A DNA stretch of 64,000 nt from JAHRVQ01 sp963976815. GTDB lineage: Bacteria > Pseudomonadota > Gammaproteobacteria > Pseudomonadales > Azotimanducaceae. The stretch is from positions 372,001 through 436,000 of the forward strand of contig CAXBLU010000003.1 of NCBI GenBank assembly GCA_963976815.1. The letters run 5' to 3'. Positions 54,316-63,643 of this stretch are shown here, one piece after another. Each line of letters starts with the position of its first letter. The first letter of the stretch is position 1. Below the pieces are notes generated by a model. That model saw nothing but the letters and a program-made list of their open reading frames with translations, had not been told where the DNA came from and did no database searches. The position numbers and the translations under genes are program-made.

Positions 54316-55488
54316 ATGAATCAACCTGTTGACGCCCAGTTAGACGAACGGCTAGATGCCGAACTACTCGACCTCACCCGCAAGCTGATTACTGCACAAT
54401 CGGTTTCTCCGATTGACGCCGGCTGCCAACAGCTAATGGGCGACTACCTCGAAACACTAGGCTTTGAGGTCGAGCCGATTAATTTTGGTGAGGTGAGTAA
54501 TCTCTGGGCTACCCATGGCAATGGTCCGCCCTACTTCGTGTTTGCTGGACATACAGACGTGGTACCCGCCGGTCCAGAAAAGGATTGGGACTCTTCGCCC
54601 TTCACCCCAACGGAACGGGATGGCCAACTGTTTGGTAGAGGGGCTGCAGATATGAAAGGTTCCCTTGCTGCCATGCTCACTGCGATCAAATATTTTTTTG
54701 CCCACGAAGGAAAAAACCACAGGGGCACCATTGCCTTACTTATCACGTCGGACGAGGAAGCTGATGCATTTGATGGCACTAAACGGGTCATGGAGACCCT
54801 CGGTGAACGGGGTATTTACCTGGACTGGTGCCTTGTGGGTGAGCCCTCGAGCGGGCAACAGCTAGGTGACATGGTGCGCAACGGTAGGCGTGGATCACTG
54901 CATGGCAATCTTACTGTCCACGGTCTACAGGGTCACGTCGCGTACCCCGACAAGGCATCAAACCCGATCCATGCATTTGGCCCGGCATTGACGGATCTGA
55001 CAAGGGAAGTATGGGACCAGGGAAATGACTACTTTCCACCGACCTCTATGCAGGTGTCCAATATTCATGGTGGTACCGGTGTCACCAACGTGATTCCCGG
55101 CGAGCTCGAAGTGGTATTCAATTTTCGCTACAGCACAGAAAGCACCCAGGCATCTTTAGCAGAGCGAACCGAAGCAATACTCGACCAGCATGGTCTGGAC
55201 TACACCCTGAACTGGCAGCTGTCCGGTGAACCGTTTTTGACCGAAGGCGGCGAACTCATCCCTGCAGTTCAACGAGCTATCCTCGCAGAAACCGGACTGA
55301 CCACAGAATTGTCTACGGCTGGGGGTACCTCGGACGGCCGATTTATTGCACCGACGGGAACTCAAGTGATTGAACTGGGTCCTATCAACGCCACAATTCA
55401 CAAGGTCAATGAGTCGGTGAACATCGAAGATCTCTATAAATTAAGACGCATATATCAGGGGGTGATGCATGACCTCACGATTTCCTGA
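54316..55488 (+). CDS. dapE: Succinyl-diaminopimelate desuccinylase
   Basis: The product has 390 residues, M20 peptidase fold. Zinc ligands and catalysts are in FAGHTDVVPAGPEKDW, GRGAADMKGSLAAML and LLITSDEEADAFDGTKRVME. The lid contains NVIPGELEVVFNFRYS. It hydrolyses N-succinyl-diaminopimelate to LL-diaminopimelate. Its last 20 bp overlap the start of the next small gene. Confidence 0.97.
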   Translation: MNQPVDAQLDERLDAELLDLTRKLITAQSVSPIDAGCQQLMGDYLETLGFEVEPINFGEVSNLWATHGNGPPYFVFAGHTDVVPAGPEKDWDSSPFTPTERDGQLFGRGAADMKGSLAAMLTAIKYFFAHEGKNHRGTIALLITSDEEADAFDGTKRVMETLGERGIYLDWCLVGEPSSGQQLGDMVRNGRRGSLHGNLTVHGLQGHVAYPDKASNPIHAFGPALTDLTREVWDQGNDYFPPTSMQVSNIHGGTGVTNVIPGELEVVFNFRYSTESTQASLAERTEAILDQHGLDYTLNWQLSGEPFLTEGGELIPAVQRAILAETGLTTELSTAGGTSDGRFIAPTGTQVIELGPINATIHKVNESVNIEDLYKLRRIYQGVMHDLTIS

Positions 55489-55837
55489 TCTCGAAGTTTA
55501 TCTAAAACGAGTCCCCACCGAGGATATTGTCACCTGGCTTGAGAGCCTCTTTGAGAGTGTTCGCGTACTTTCCACCGATCCCTCAACGAAGTGCCTGATT
55601 AACGAAACCATGCCCTGCACAATCAGCGAAAACGTCGCAAAAGGCGGTTATACCTCACTATGGTTCAAATCGAACCAAACACCCTGGGCGACGGACCATG
55701 ATTGCGCCCAGGCAGCTTTTGATCACTTCCAGTGCGAAACCAGATGTAGCACCGGCGGCTGGGAAGGCGAGGACGATGGCGGTTGGTTGCGCATCACTGT
55801 TGATGGCACACAAACCGTCAATTGGCATAGCACATGA
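55469..55837 (+). CDS. Small protein of unknown function, coupled to dapE
   Basis: The product has 122 residues with no signal peptide or membrane segment. It is acidic and contains five Cys (KCLIN, MPCTI, HDCAQ, QCETRC) and many Trp, with a GGWEGEDDGGWLRI segment near the end. No family name can be given. It overlaps dapE by 20 bp and ends 29 bp before gspN, so co-expression with dapE is likely. The composition is like its neighbours, so it is judged a real gene. Confidence 0.7.
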   Translation: MTSRFPDLEVYLKRVPTEDIVTWLESLFESVRVLSTDPSTKCLINETMPCTISENVAKGGYTSLWFKSNQTPWATDHDCAQAAFDHFQCETRCSTGGWEGEDDGGWLRITVDGTQTVNWHST

Positions 55838-55866
55838 TTAGCCCTACCCGTGAGAGGGTATAGCCT

Positions 55867-56622
55867 ATGAAAAAGGTCCTCCTATTTGGGTTTATTGCCC
55901 TTCTGACTTTTTGTAGCTTTGTGCTTATATTTGCTCCAGCTTCTTTGATCTGGCGAATTGCTGAACAGGAAGTGATTCAAAATGTACCCGAACTGCATGT
56001 CCTTCGGGTTGGCGGAACGGTTTGGACCGGCGAGGCGGAACTCGCTTACCGGCAGTTTCCCACTAGCCGATTGAACTGGACAATTGCACCACTACCTTTG
56101 CTAACAGCCAGAATTGACACCAGCCTTGTCCTGGAGGGCGAAGGTCACCAATTTACCGCAAACGGTACAGTCGCTGATCAATTTGCGCAGATCCTGTCCC
56201 TCAACGGGTTTGTTGATGCGAGCTACATCAACCGCGTGAGCCAACCCCAGGGTTTGACCTTTTCTGGCAGAGTCGACATCCAGGAGCTGGAGCTATCCAG
56301 TGACCTCCGTTGGGTTCAAGAAGCCAAGGGGCGAGTTTTCTGGCCCGGGGGAAAAATTGTCTCCCGCACCAGAGCGGCCGGTACGCGAGTATTCGATTTA
56401 CCTGCCTTAACCGGCGACATTAGTATGGAAGGTCCTGTCATATATCTAAATCTGCACCACGACAATGAAACCGTCGTGGATATTCGCCTGAAACCCGATG
56501 GTTGGGTTCGGGTTGAAGTTAAAGCGAGATTATTTGATCTGACCAACCTCCCCTGGCCATCTGGTTCGAGTCCAAGCGACACTGTGCTAGAGTTCGAAGA
56601 GAAACTGCTCCGGAGCAATTGA
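55867..56622 (+). CDS. gspN: Type II secretion system protein N
   Basis: The product has 251 residues. One N-terminal membrane helix (LLFGFIALLTFCSFVLIFAP) is followed by a periplasmic beta-rich domain with the GspN features VGGTVWTGEAEL, LNWTIAPLPLLTARID and GRVFWPGGKI. GspN is an accessory, inner-membrane-anchored part of some type II secretion systems. AAAGG-type spacing upstream is unremarkable. Its stop lies just before the gspC start. Confidence 0.85.
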   Translation: MKKVLLFGFIALLTFCSFVLIFAPASLIWRIAEQEVIQNVPELHVLRVGGTVWTGEAELAYRQFPTSRLNWTIAPLPLLTARIDTSLVLEGEGHQFTANGTVADQFAQILSLNGFVDASYINRVSQPQGLTFSGRVDIQELELSSDLRWVQEAKGRVFWPGGKIVSRTRAAGTRVFDLPALTGDISMEGPVIYLNLHHDNETVVDIRLKPDGWVRVEVKARLFDLTNLPWPSGSSPSDTVLEFEEKLLRSN

Positions 56623-56627
56623 TAACA

Positions 56628-57593
56628 ATGGATCCCCTCGCCACCTTTGTCACTCAATACAGCAAACTGCTGACGACTGCCGCAAGCGTCGCTCTCGTGA
56701 TTCTTATGGCCATTTCACTCGCTAACGGCGTTCTATTTTTTATCGAGCATCTAAACCAGAGTGAAGTTACGGTCGGAGGTCATCCAGCGCAACAAACCCA
56801 GGCAAAGAACATCGACACGACCCAAATCCGCGACCTGTTTGGAAAGTATCAGGAAACCGACGCACCACAAACCGTTGATGCCCCACAAACCACGCTAAAT
56901 CTGGAACTTCAGGGCATCTTTACCGCTGAAACCGCCGCCGATTCAACGGCCATTGTTGCCCAGCGCGGTCAATCGGGAGAACTCTACCGAATCGGTGATC
57001 GATTACCGGGTAACGCCACGTTGGAAGCGGTATTTGAGGATCATATTTTGATCAAACGCGGCGCTAGAACTGAAAAACTACCCTTTCTCGACAGCGCAAT
57101 TAGCCAGGGCTTTCGCCAAACATCAAACGCACCCCTTGGTAATAATGTCGTTTTACAGCCGTCGGTAGCAATCGATGCATCTGGAACAACCCGCCTTGAG
57201 CAGGTCCGAGAACGAATTGCCCGAAGATCCCAGGAAATTGCGCAACAAAGGGGCAGCGAAAGCCAGCCAACAACGGACCTGAGATCAGCCATTGGAGACT
57301 TCCAGAGGCGTCTAGACGAAAGCCCTGAGGAACTTATGGATGAGCTGGGTGTAGAGCCGGTGCAGACAGATGAGGGCAGCGGCTATCGGATTGGGGGTGA
57401 AATTTCCCAGACGATGCTAAAGCAGGCGGGTCTACAGCAGGGAGACATTGTCCTGTCCGTAAATGGCCAGTCGGCAACCAGTGTCGCTAACGATAGAAAC
57501 CTCATGCAGCAGGTCATGGAGAGCGAACGAGCCAGAGTTGAGGTGCAACGAGGTGAGCGCCGATTTTATGTCACCGTGCCAATTCCTCAGTAA
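56628..57593 (+). CDS. gspC: Type II secretion system protein C
   Basis: Read from ATG at 56628 (an overlapping TTG at 56619 is possible), the product has 321 residues. It has a membrane helix near 17-40, the homology region from about 60 (NIDTTQIRDLFGKYQ, LELQGIFTAE, YRIGDRLPGNATLEAVFEDH, ILIKRGARTEKLPF) and a C-terminal PDZ domain (LKQAGLQQGDIVLSVNGQSA). GspC bridges the inner-membrane platform and the GspD secretin and helps choose substrates. It is followed by gspD. Confidence 0.92.
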   Translation: MDPLATFVTQYSKLLTTAASVALVILMAISLANGVLFFIEHLNQSEVTVGGHPAQQTQAKNIDTTQIRDLFGKYQETDAPQTVDAPQTTLNLELQGIFTAETAADSTAIVAQRGQSGELYRIGDRLPGNATLEAVFEDHILIKRGARTEKLPFLDSAISQGFRQTSNAPLGNNVVLQPSVAIDASGTTRLEQVRERIARRSQEIAQQRGSESQPTTDLRSAIGDFQRRLDESPEELMDELGVEPVQTDEGSGYRIGGEISQTMLKQAGLQQGDIVLSVNGQSATSVANDRNLMQQVMESERARVEVQRGERRFYVTVPIPQ

Positions 57594-57687
57594 CCTGAAT
57601 CAGTCGTGAACAGCAACACAATTGACGCGTTTAGTTCTCCTCAAAATTCAAGTAACATGCCGTTTTCACTGCGTTCTTAAGTACACT

Positions 57688-59562
57688 ATGCGTCAAATTA
57701 TCCGCTTGCTAGTGATCAGTTGCCTATTTGTTGCGCCATTCGCAACCAGTCAGGATAACTGGAAGATTAACCTCAAAAATGCTGATATCCGGGAGTTCAC
57801 CACCCAGGTATCTGCCATTACCGGCAAGAGTTTTATTGTCGACCCCCGGGTTAAGGGCAATGTCACCGTTATTTCGAACACATCGATGGACAGTGCCGCC
57901 ATTTATGAACTGTTCCTTGCGGTACTTCGAGTCCATGGCTACGCAGCGGTCGAGTCTGGCAATGTTGTTAAGATTGTCCAGCAGGTACTCGCCAAACAAA
58001 GTGGCAACTCCCTCGATTTTGTTGAGGGCGCAGACAGTGAGGAGCTGGTCACTCGGGTTATCCCAGCCAAGAACACTCCCTCAGTAGAACTGGTCAAAAT
58101 TCTTCGACCACTGATTCCCCAATACGGTCACATCGCCGGCCTTGACCAACCTAACGCCATCATCATTAGTGACCATGCATCCAACATAAACCGTCTAGTG
58201 GAAATCGTTGAGCGAATTGACGTGGTAGAAGAAACCACAACCCGGATCGTAGAACTTAAAGAAGCCTGGGTAGAGGATATGGTATCTCTACTGGAACAAC
58301 TTGCCCCGGACTTGATCGGCAAGGGCGCCAAAGGCCCTAACAAGATCACTATCGTCGCCAGTGAGCGAACCAATAGCCTGGTGATTAAAGGTGAGCCAGC
58401 AACCCTAGAAAAAGTGGTTCAACTCATCAAAGAGCTTGATACACCGGCAAATCGAGCCGGTACCATTCAGGTTGTACGCCTTGCCCATTCAGACGCAACC
58501 GACCTGGCTGAGATTTTGAAGAACCTCGTTTCGGAAACTGAATCCGAAAATAAGACCGGCCAGAATGTTAAGACCAGCATCCAGGCGGACGCTGCGTTAA
58601 ACGCCCTGGTGATCCGCGCTGACCCCACCTCAATGGCGGAACTCAAAAACATTATTACCAAGTTGGATGTTCGCCGATTGCAGGTGTTGATTGAGGCGGC
58701 AATTGTTGAGGTCAGTGATACTTTTGAACGACAGCTCGGTACCGAGCTTGCGATTGCTGATACCGGGTCTTCTAACATTCCTATCGCAACAACGGCGCCG
58801 AGTGGCGTTCTATCTAGCATCATTACCGCACTTGCGACCGATAGTGTTACAGGTCTAGATCTTGGATCAACTCCTGTGATTGCCGGCGGTAGAACGGATG
58901 CCAACGGAATTAACTTCGCTTTTGTGGTTAAGGCTCTGGCCAGTAACGACAATGCCAATCTGTTATCAACCCCTAGCATCACCACCATGGACAACGAAGA
59001 AGCAAAAATTGTGGTGGGTCAAAGTGTTCCCTTTAGAACCGGCTCCACAACAACGGGATCCAACGGCACAACAAATCCTTTTACTACAATTCAAAGAGAA
59101 GATGTTGGTTTGACCTTGCAGGTTACGCCCCACGTCCATGACGGCAGCTTGATCCGACTCGAAATTCAACAGGAAGTCTCAGAGGTCGATACTCGCACCC
59201 TGAGTATTGGCGATAACGGTTCCGCAGACATTATCACCACCAAACGCACCATCGAAACTACCGTACTCGCAGATGACGGTGAGGTTGTTGTGCTCGGTGG
59301 GCTGATTCGAGATAAATACAACGATGGCGAAAGTGGTGTGCCGGGCCTAAAGAACATTCCAGTTTTAGGTTACCTATTCAAATCAAAATCTAAAACTGTC
59401 GAAAAATCTAACTTGATGGTTTTCCTCCGAGCAACGGTGCTCAAAACCCGCGAAGATGTCGTGGCCCAGACCGAACGAAAGTACTCCGGTATATGGGAAG
59501 TTGAAATCTCCGGGCGATCGCCTTCCGAGGCAATCAATGACCTCTTCGATGGCAAGCGGTGA
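57688..59562 (+). CDS. gspD: Type II secretion system secretin GspD
   Basis: ATG at 57688 opens a signal peptide (IIRLLVISCLFVAPFATS); codons from 57622 are discarded. The product has 624 residues. N0 begins WKINLKNADIREFTTQVSAI, N1-N3 carry repeated NALVIRA- and VKI-type modules (RLAHSDATDLAEILKNLVSE), and the secretin core contains LEVTPHVHDG-like LQVTPHVHDG, VPFRTGSTTTG, and VLGGLIRDKYNDGESGVPGL. It forms the outer-membrane channel. The gspE-M genes are not in this window. Confidence 0.96.
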   Translation: MRQIIRLLVISCLFVAPFATSQDNWKINLKNADIREFTTQVSAITGKSFIVDPRVKGNVTVISNTSMDSAAIYELFLAVLRVHGYAAVESGNVVKIVQQVLAKQSGNSLDFVEGADSEELVTRVIPAKNTPSVELVKILRPLIPQYGHIAGLDQPNAIIISDHASNINRLVEIVERIDVVEETTTRIVELKEAWVEDMVSLLEQLAPDLIGKGAKGPNKITIVASERTNSLVIKGEPATLEKVVQLIKELDTPANRAGTIQVVRLAHSDATDLAEILKNLVSETESENKTGQNVKTSIQADAALNALVIRADPTSMAELKNIITKLDVRRLQVLIEAAIVEVSDTFERQLGTELAIADTGSSNIPIATTAPSGVLSSIITALATDSVTGLDLGSTPVIAGGRTDANGINFAFVVKALASNDNANLLSTPSITTMDNEEAKIVVGQSVPFRTGSTTTGSNGTTNPFTTIQREDVGLTLQVTPHVHDGSLIRLEIQQEVSEVDTRTLSIGDNGSADIITTKRTIETTVLADDGEVVVLGGLIRDKYNDGESGVPGLKNIPVLGYLFKSKSKTVEKSNLMVFLRATVLKTREDVVAQTERKYSGIWEVEISGRSPSEAINDLFDGKR

Positions 59563-62044
59563 AGTATCAGAAGGTAAAACGGGCGTCCTTGCCGGACTAA
59601 GGGCGTTACAATTTAAGTTCACCCGGCGAGTCCTGTCCGCCTGGATTCGCCCCACGGTGTCCGGCTGTAATGCCACACTTCTCGGCCTGAAAGAAGACGA
59701 TTTGGTTTGCTATGTGATGCCCTATCAGTCGACGGCGGATCTTTTGGTTGTCGACCAGGCCACGCGCAATAACAATCTTCCAACACCAACAGACGCTTTA
59801 TCCAGCTCTACATCCATTTTGGAAGGCCGCTCATTCTTCTTTCTGGGGCATCCTGAAGGGTTGATTGGACGCAAGACCCAGAGAGGTCAGTCTGCCCGCA
59901 TGCTGCGCATCCTTGAGCATCAACGGGCTGGTAGAGGCAATATAAAGATTGTCCCGGTGTCTCTATTTTGGGGGCACCAACCGGACCGGGAGAAGTCGGT
60001 TTTCAAGCTTCTGTTATCTGAAAACTGGACGGTTACCAGCCGCTTCAAAAGATTGTTGGCCGCGGTCGTGAATCGAAACCACATCTATGTCCACTTTAGT
60101 CAGGCCATTGATCTGGGTGAGTTGATCCTTGACGAGCCAGACACCGAAAAGCAGACCCGTAAACTGTTAAGAATTCTACGCACCCAGTTTACCCATCAAA
60201 AACAAGCCATCATTGGCCCGGACCTGTCCCACCGTCGCACCCTCATCAGCGTAATTCTCGAGGCTGACGTTGTGAAGCAGGCGATTGCGGACGAGGTCGT
60301 TCGACGCAATGTGCCGACCCATAAGATTGAGAAACAAGCCTTCAACTTTGCCAACGAAATTGCCTCTGATCAATCCTATCGGGTCATCCGATTTTTCCAT
60401 GTACTACTGACCTGGCTTTGGAACAACCTTTACGACGGCATTGATGTGAATCGCGTTGAGGTTGCCCAGAGTCTTGCCAAGACCCATGAGGTTGTCTACA
60501 TCCCCTGCCATCGCAGCCACATTGACTACCTTTTACTCTCATATGTGTTGTATCACAGCGGCCTTACGCCGCCCCATATTGCTGCCGGCAAAAACCTTAA
60601 TCTACCGATTGCAGGCCCACTCCTTCGACGAGCCGGGGCCTTTTTTATGCGACGAAGTTTTCGTGATGACAACCTTTATCGCGCGGTCTTTGATGAATAC
60701 CTCCATCAGATGTTTGTGCGGGGATACTCCGTTGAGTACTTTATTGAAGGCGGCCGCAGTCGGACGGGAAGAACACTGGTACCTCGAACCGGTATGCTGA
60801 GCATGACCCTGAGTAGTTTTCAAAGGGACTCGTCCAAACCCATTGCCTTTTTACCGGTCTACTTCGGCTATGAAAGACTCATGGAAGCGCCGACATATCT
60901 TGGTGAGTTAACCGGAAAATCTAAAACCGAAGAATCCATCTTTGACATCTTTGGTATTTTTCGCTCCTTCTCAAAGCCCTTCGGCCGGGTTGCTGTGAAC
61001 TTCGGAGACCCCGTCATCCTAAATGATTTCCTTGAAACTGAATGGCCCCGGTGGCGAACTGAAGGTCAAGCACAAGCGTTTTCCGATAGCTGTGTGTCTC
61101 TCGCCCAGTTACTCGCCGAGCGAATTAATGGCGCAGCTGCTGTCACGCCTACTAACCTGCTGGCGACCGCATTGCTTGCTACCCCCAAACAAACGATCTC
61201 GGAAGCACGTTTGATCAGTCAGGTTGGACTATTACAGACTTTGGCAAAATCCGCGGCGCCGTCACCGCATATTACGGTTACCGACGAATCCCCCGCTGAT
61301 ATGATTCGCCATGCCACAACCGTGGCGCAAATTGATCGGCTTGATACCGCCTTCGGCAGCATCTACCAGGCAGACCAAACCACTTCGGTTCTGCTTACCT
61401 ATTATCAAAATAACACCATCCACGTCTTCGCCCTGGCTGCGTTGTTAGCCCGAATGGTGCGATACAATAAATTAACCCAACGAAAAAAGTTGATCAGCAA
61501 CTGCGTTGTCCTACAGCCTTATCTCGAGGCTGAGATGATGGTCTCGTGGCCCGATCTGCCTACTGCTGTTGACCACACACTCTCCGTGCTTGAGACCCTT
61601 GGGGTTGTCATCCGGGACGGCGAAGTGATCAAGATTCCGTCGCCGACCTCGGATCAATATGCAAACTTGACGGACCTGGCAGAAATCATCGAGCCTACCC
61701 TTGAACGGTTTTTTATTGTCACTGCGACCCTAAAACACTATCCAGATGCATCTGCCAAACAGTTGGAAGAGGATGCCTCTGCCATCGCCCAGCAGCTCTC
61801 GACGATTTACGGTCTGAGTGCGCCGGAATTTTTTGACAAAAAACTTTTTACGCGATTCATCACCACACTACGCCAGGAACAGTGTCTTGATGAGAAGGTC
61901 AGCATCATTGATGAAACCAGGTTCGAGCGGCTTGCTTACATTATTCAGGCCTATCTCGATAGCGACGTCAGTTATAACGTACTGCAAGCTATTCACGGGA
62001 ATACTCATACACATCAAACCGATTTGCCTTCGCCTCCAGGCTAA
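59537..62044 (+). CDS. plsB: Glycerol-3-phosphate acyltransferase PlsB
   Basis: The ATG at 59537, with GAGG 6 nt upstream, overlaps the end of gspD; the product has 835 residues (E. coli 807). The acyltransferase motifs are CHRSHIDYLLLSY (H-x4-D, near 320), AGAFFMRRSF, FIEGGRSRTGR and AFLPVYFGYERLME. It acylates glycerol-3-phosphate at position 1 at the inner membrane, starting phospholipid synthesis. Its final 56 bp overlap the end of rsmJ on the other strand. Confidence 0.97.
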   Translation: MTSSMASGEVSEGKTGVLAGLRALQFKFTRRVLSAWIRPTVSGCNATLLGLKEDDLVCYVMPYQSTADLLVVDQATRNNNLPTPTDALSSSTSILEGRSFFFLGHPEGLIGRKTQRGQSARMLRILEHQRAGRGNIKIVPVSLFWGHQPDREKSVFKLLLSENWTVTSRFKRLLAAVVNRNHIYVHFSQAIDLGELILDEPDTEKQTRKLLRILRTQFTHQKQAIIGPDLSHRRTLISVILEADVVKQAIADEVVRRNVPTHKIEKQAFNFANEIASDQSYRVIRFFHVLLTWLWNNLYDGIDVNRVEVAQSLAKTHEVVYIPCHRSHIDYLLLSYVLYHSGLTPPHIAAGKNLNLPIAGPLLRRAGAFFMRRSFRDDNLYRAVFDEYLHQMFVRGYSVEYFIEGGRSRTGRTLVPRTGMLSMTLSSFQRDSSKPIAFLPVYFGYERLMEAPTYLGELTGKSKTEESIFDIFGIFRSFSKPFGRVAVNFGDPVILNDFLETEWPRWRTEGQAQAFSDSCVSLAQLLAERINGAAAVTPTNLLATALLATPKQTISEARLISQVGLLQTLAKSAAPSPHITVTDESPADMIRHATTVAQIDRLDTAFGSIYQADQTTSVLLTYYQNNTIHVFALAALLARMVRYNKLTQRKKLISNCVVLQPYLEAEMMVSWPDLPTAVDHTLSVLETLGVVIRDGEVIKIPSPTSDQYANLTDLAEIIEPTLERFFIVTATLKHYPDASAKQLEEDASAIAQQLSTIYGLSAPEFFDKKLFTRFITTLRQEQCLDEKVSIIDETRFERLAYIIQAYLDSDVSYNVLQAIHGNTHTHQTDLPSPPG

Positions 62045-62633
62045 AAGTGCACTCAGCCCGGGGCGCCGCCAGTGGCCTTTTAACCACCACACGCTTAGCT
62101 CCGGCCTGCTTGGCCACACTTTTAGCTGCAATCACCAGGGACTCTGCATCAAAATCCTCCCCGAGAAAATGCTGCAGATATTGCATGGGACCATTCACCC
62201 TTGCTGATTTTTTTCGACTCGGAAACATTGGATCAAGGTAGATCACGTCGGTCGGCTGATGGATGATCTGACTCGCCTGGCCTTTTACCAACGTCATTCG
62301 AGAAACAATTGGTGCCAACTCAGGATCTTCTGAGGCGCGTTTAATTGCCTGGGATACCAGTAGGCAGACTACCGGTGACCGCTCGAAGAGTGTCACTAAA
62401 CACCCAGCGGAGGCCATCAATAAACTGTCCGTGCCGAGACCCGCGGTCCAATCACTGACCTTTAAGCCTGGTTTCGCCCCTACTGCTTTGAGCAATAGTT
62501 CTTTTTTTCCACCACGCAATCGACGGTGATTCAGTTTGCCGTTAGCAAAATTAATAATAAGGGGTTTTTGTGATCCCAACCGGTCTTCAAGGGCTAACCC
62601 CTGGCTGGTCATCAACAAATGAAATCGGGCCAT
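61989..62633 (-). CDS. rsmJ: 16S rRNA (guanine1516-N2)-methyltransferase RsmJ
   Basis: The product has 214 residues. SAM motif region SDWTAGLGTDSLLMASAGC, catalytic-type IYLDPMFPSRKKSA and C-terminal VVKRPLAAP identify the RsmJ (YhiQ) family; the N-terminal RRLRGGKKELLLKAVG block is also typical. It methylates G1516 of 16S rRNA. It is convergent with plsB and overlaps its coding end by 56 bp. Confidence 0.95.
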   Translation of the reverse strand: MARFHLLMTSQGLALEDRLGSQKPLIINFANGKLNHRRLRGGKKELLLKAVGAKPGLKVSDWTAGLGTDSLLMASAGCLVTLFERSPVVCLLVSQAIKRASEDPELAPIVSRMTLVKGQASQIIHQPTDVIYLDPMFPSRKKSARVNGPMQYLQHFLGEDFDAESLVIAAKSVAKQAGAKRVVVKRPLAAPRAECTFSLEAKANRFDVYEYSRE

Positions 62634-62645
62634 CGGCTCAGAAAA

Positions 62646-62900
62646 TCAGGCGTAGGTATCAATACCGATCAACTCACCGGGTTCAGCGTCCAGGCTTGCG
62701 GTATATTGGTAAAAATTGACGGCCTGAACATTATTCGGCATGTATGGTCTGGGTAACTGGGCACCCTGATCGTAGGACGAACTGGAGGCCGTCCTGGCAA
62801 CAGCACTTATCGGTTCCACAGGGTTACCGCCGCGCGATTCTTGCTGCGGCCTGAATTTGCCGGCATCCGCGACAATCAGCTGGTGATTAGCCAGTTTCAC
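62646..62900 (-). CDS. Small hypothetical protein
   Basis: The frame has 84 codons from a GTG at 62900 preceded by AAAGGAA. The product is low in complexity and hydrophilic, with ARTASSSSYDQG and PRPYMPNNVQAVNFYQYTAS, and has no signal peptide or membrane helix. No family is recognised. It lies between tsaB and rsmJ on their strand, 12 bp before rsmJ, so it is either a real lineage-specific gene or a spurious frame. Confidence 0.5.
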   Translation of the reverse strand: MKLANHQLIVADAGKFRPQQESRGGNPVEPISAVARTASSSSYDQGAQLPRPYMPNNVQAVNFYQYTASLDAEPGELIGIDTYA

Positions 62901-62965
62901 CCATGCATTCCTTTGCTGTTTGAAGGTTTTGAGTCTACTTCATTATAGCCACTGATTGACAGCCG

Positions 62966-63643
62966 TCAGCCCGGCTTTGTTGCAACCTGCTCCCTTAGGT
63001 ATTCCGGCAAAGCAAATTCAGCACTTTGGCGCTTGCCTCTGGCCGCTGCATCCTGGCCCAGATCCAGTAAATCCGTGGCGGTTGGGTAATCTTCAAGGAA
63101 AATTTCAGTCACTTCCACCGTAGCCGCCGCTTGCAATTTTTTTTCTAGTTGCCAGCCTCCTCCGACCCCAATCCAGTGAGAATTAGGATCCTGGGTTGGA
63201 ATTTGTTCAGCCTCAAAAACCCCTTCCTGACCCTGAAGTTGCATGAACCCACCGGATTCCGCGTAGGCGCCAAAATAGACTTCAGTGTGGCGGGCGGTTA
63301 ACGCAACAATGGCATGGCGATGACCGCCTTCTCTAAAGTGTCTCTGAGCAAGGCAGGCAAGGCTCGAGATGCCAACTACGGGAATATCCAATCCAAAGGC
63401 TAATCCTTGCACAACTCCGACGCCAATTCTTAGGCCGGTAAAGGAGCCAGGTCCCTGGCCGAACACCAGCAGATCAAGACTCGACTTATCCGTGTTTGCA
63501 GACGCCAACAACGCTTCAATTCTTGGTAGGATTTCTTTGCTGTGGGTCCGGTCTAACACAGTCTCGTCGGCCCAGGTGTTTTCGGTCGTACGCAATCCAA
63601 GCACGCAGGCCCGGGTAGACGTATCGATCGCTAAAATATTCAA
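62966..63643 (-). CDS. tsaB: tRNA threonylcarbamoyladenosine biosynthesis protein TsaB
   Basis: The TTG start at 63643 overlaps the helicase stop (TTGA) and has GGAG 8 nt upstream; the longer frame to 63691 is discarded. The product has 225 residues. It opens NILAIDTSTRACVLGL, followed by THSKEILPRIEALL and FGQGPGSFTGLRIGVGVVQG, the ASKHA-fold signatures of TsaB. It partners TsaD and TsaE to make t6A37 of ANN-decoding tRNAs. Confidence 0.95.
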   Translation of the reverse strand: MNILAIDTSTRACVLGLRTTENTWADETVLDRTHSKEILPRIEALLASANTDKSSLDLLVFGQGPGSFTGLRIGVGVVQGLAFGLDIPVVGISSLACLAQRHFREGGHRHAIVALTARHTEVYFGAYAESGGFMQLQGQEGVFEAEQIPTQDPNSHWIGVGGGWQLEKKLQAAATVEVTEIFLEDYPTATDLLDLGQDAAARGKRQSAEFALPEYLREQVATKPG

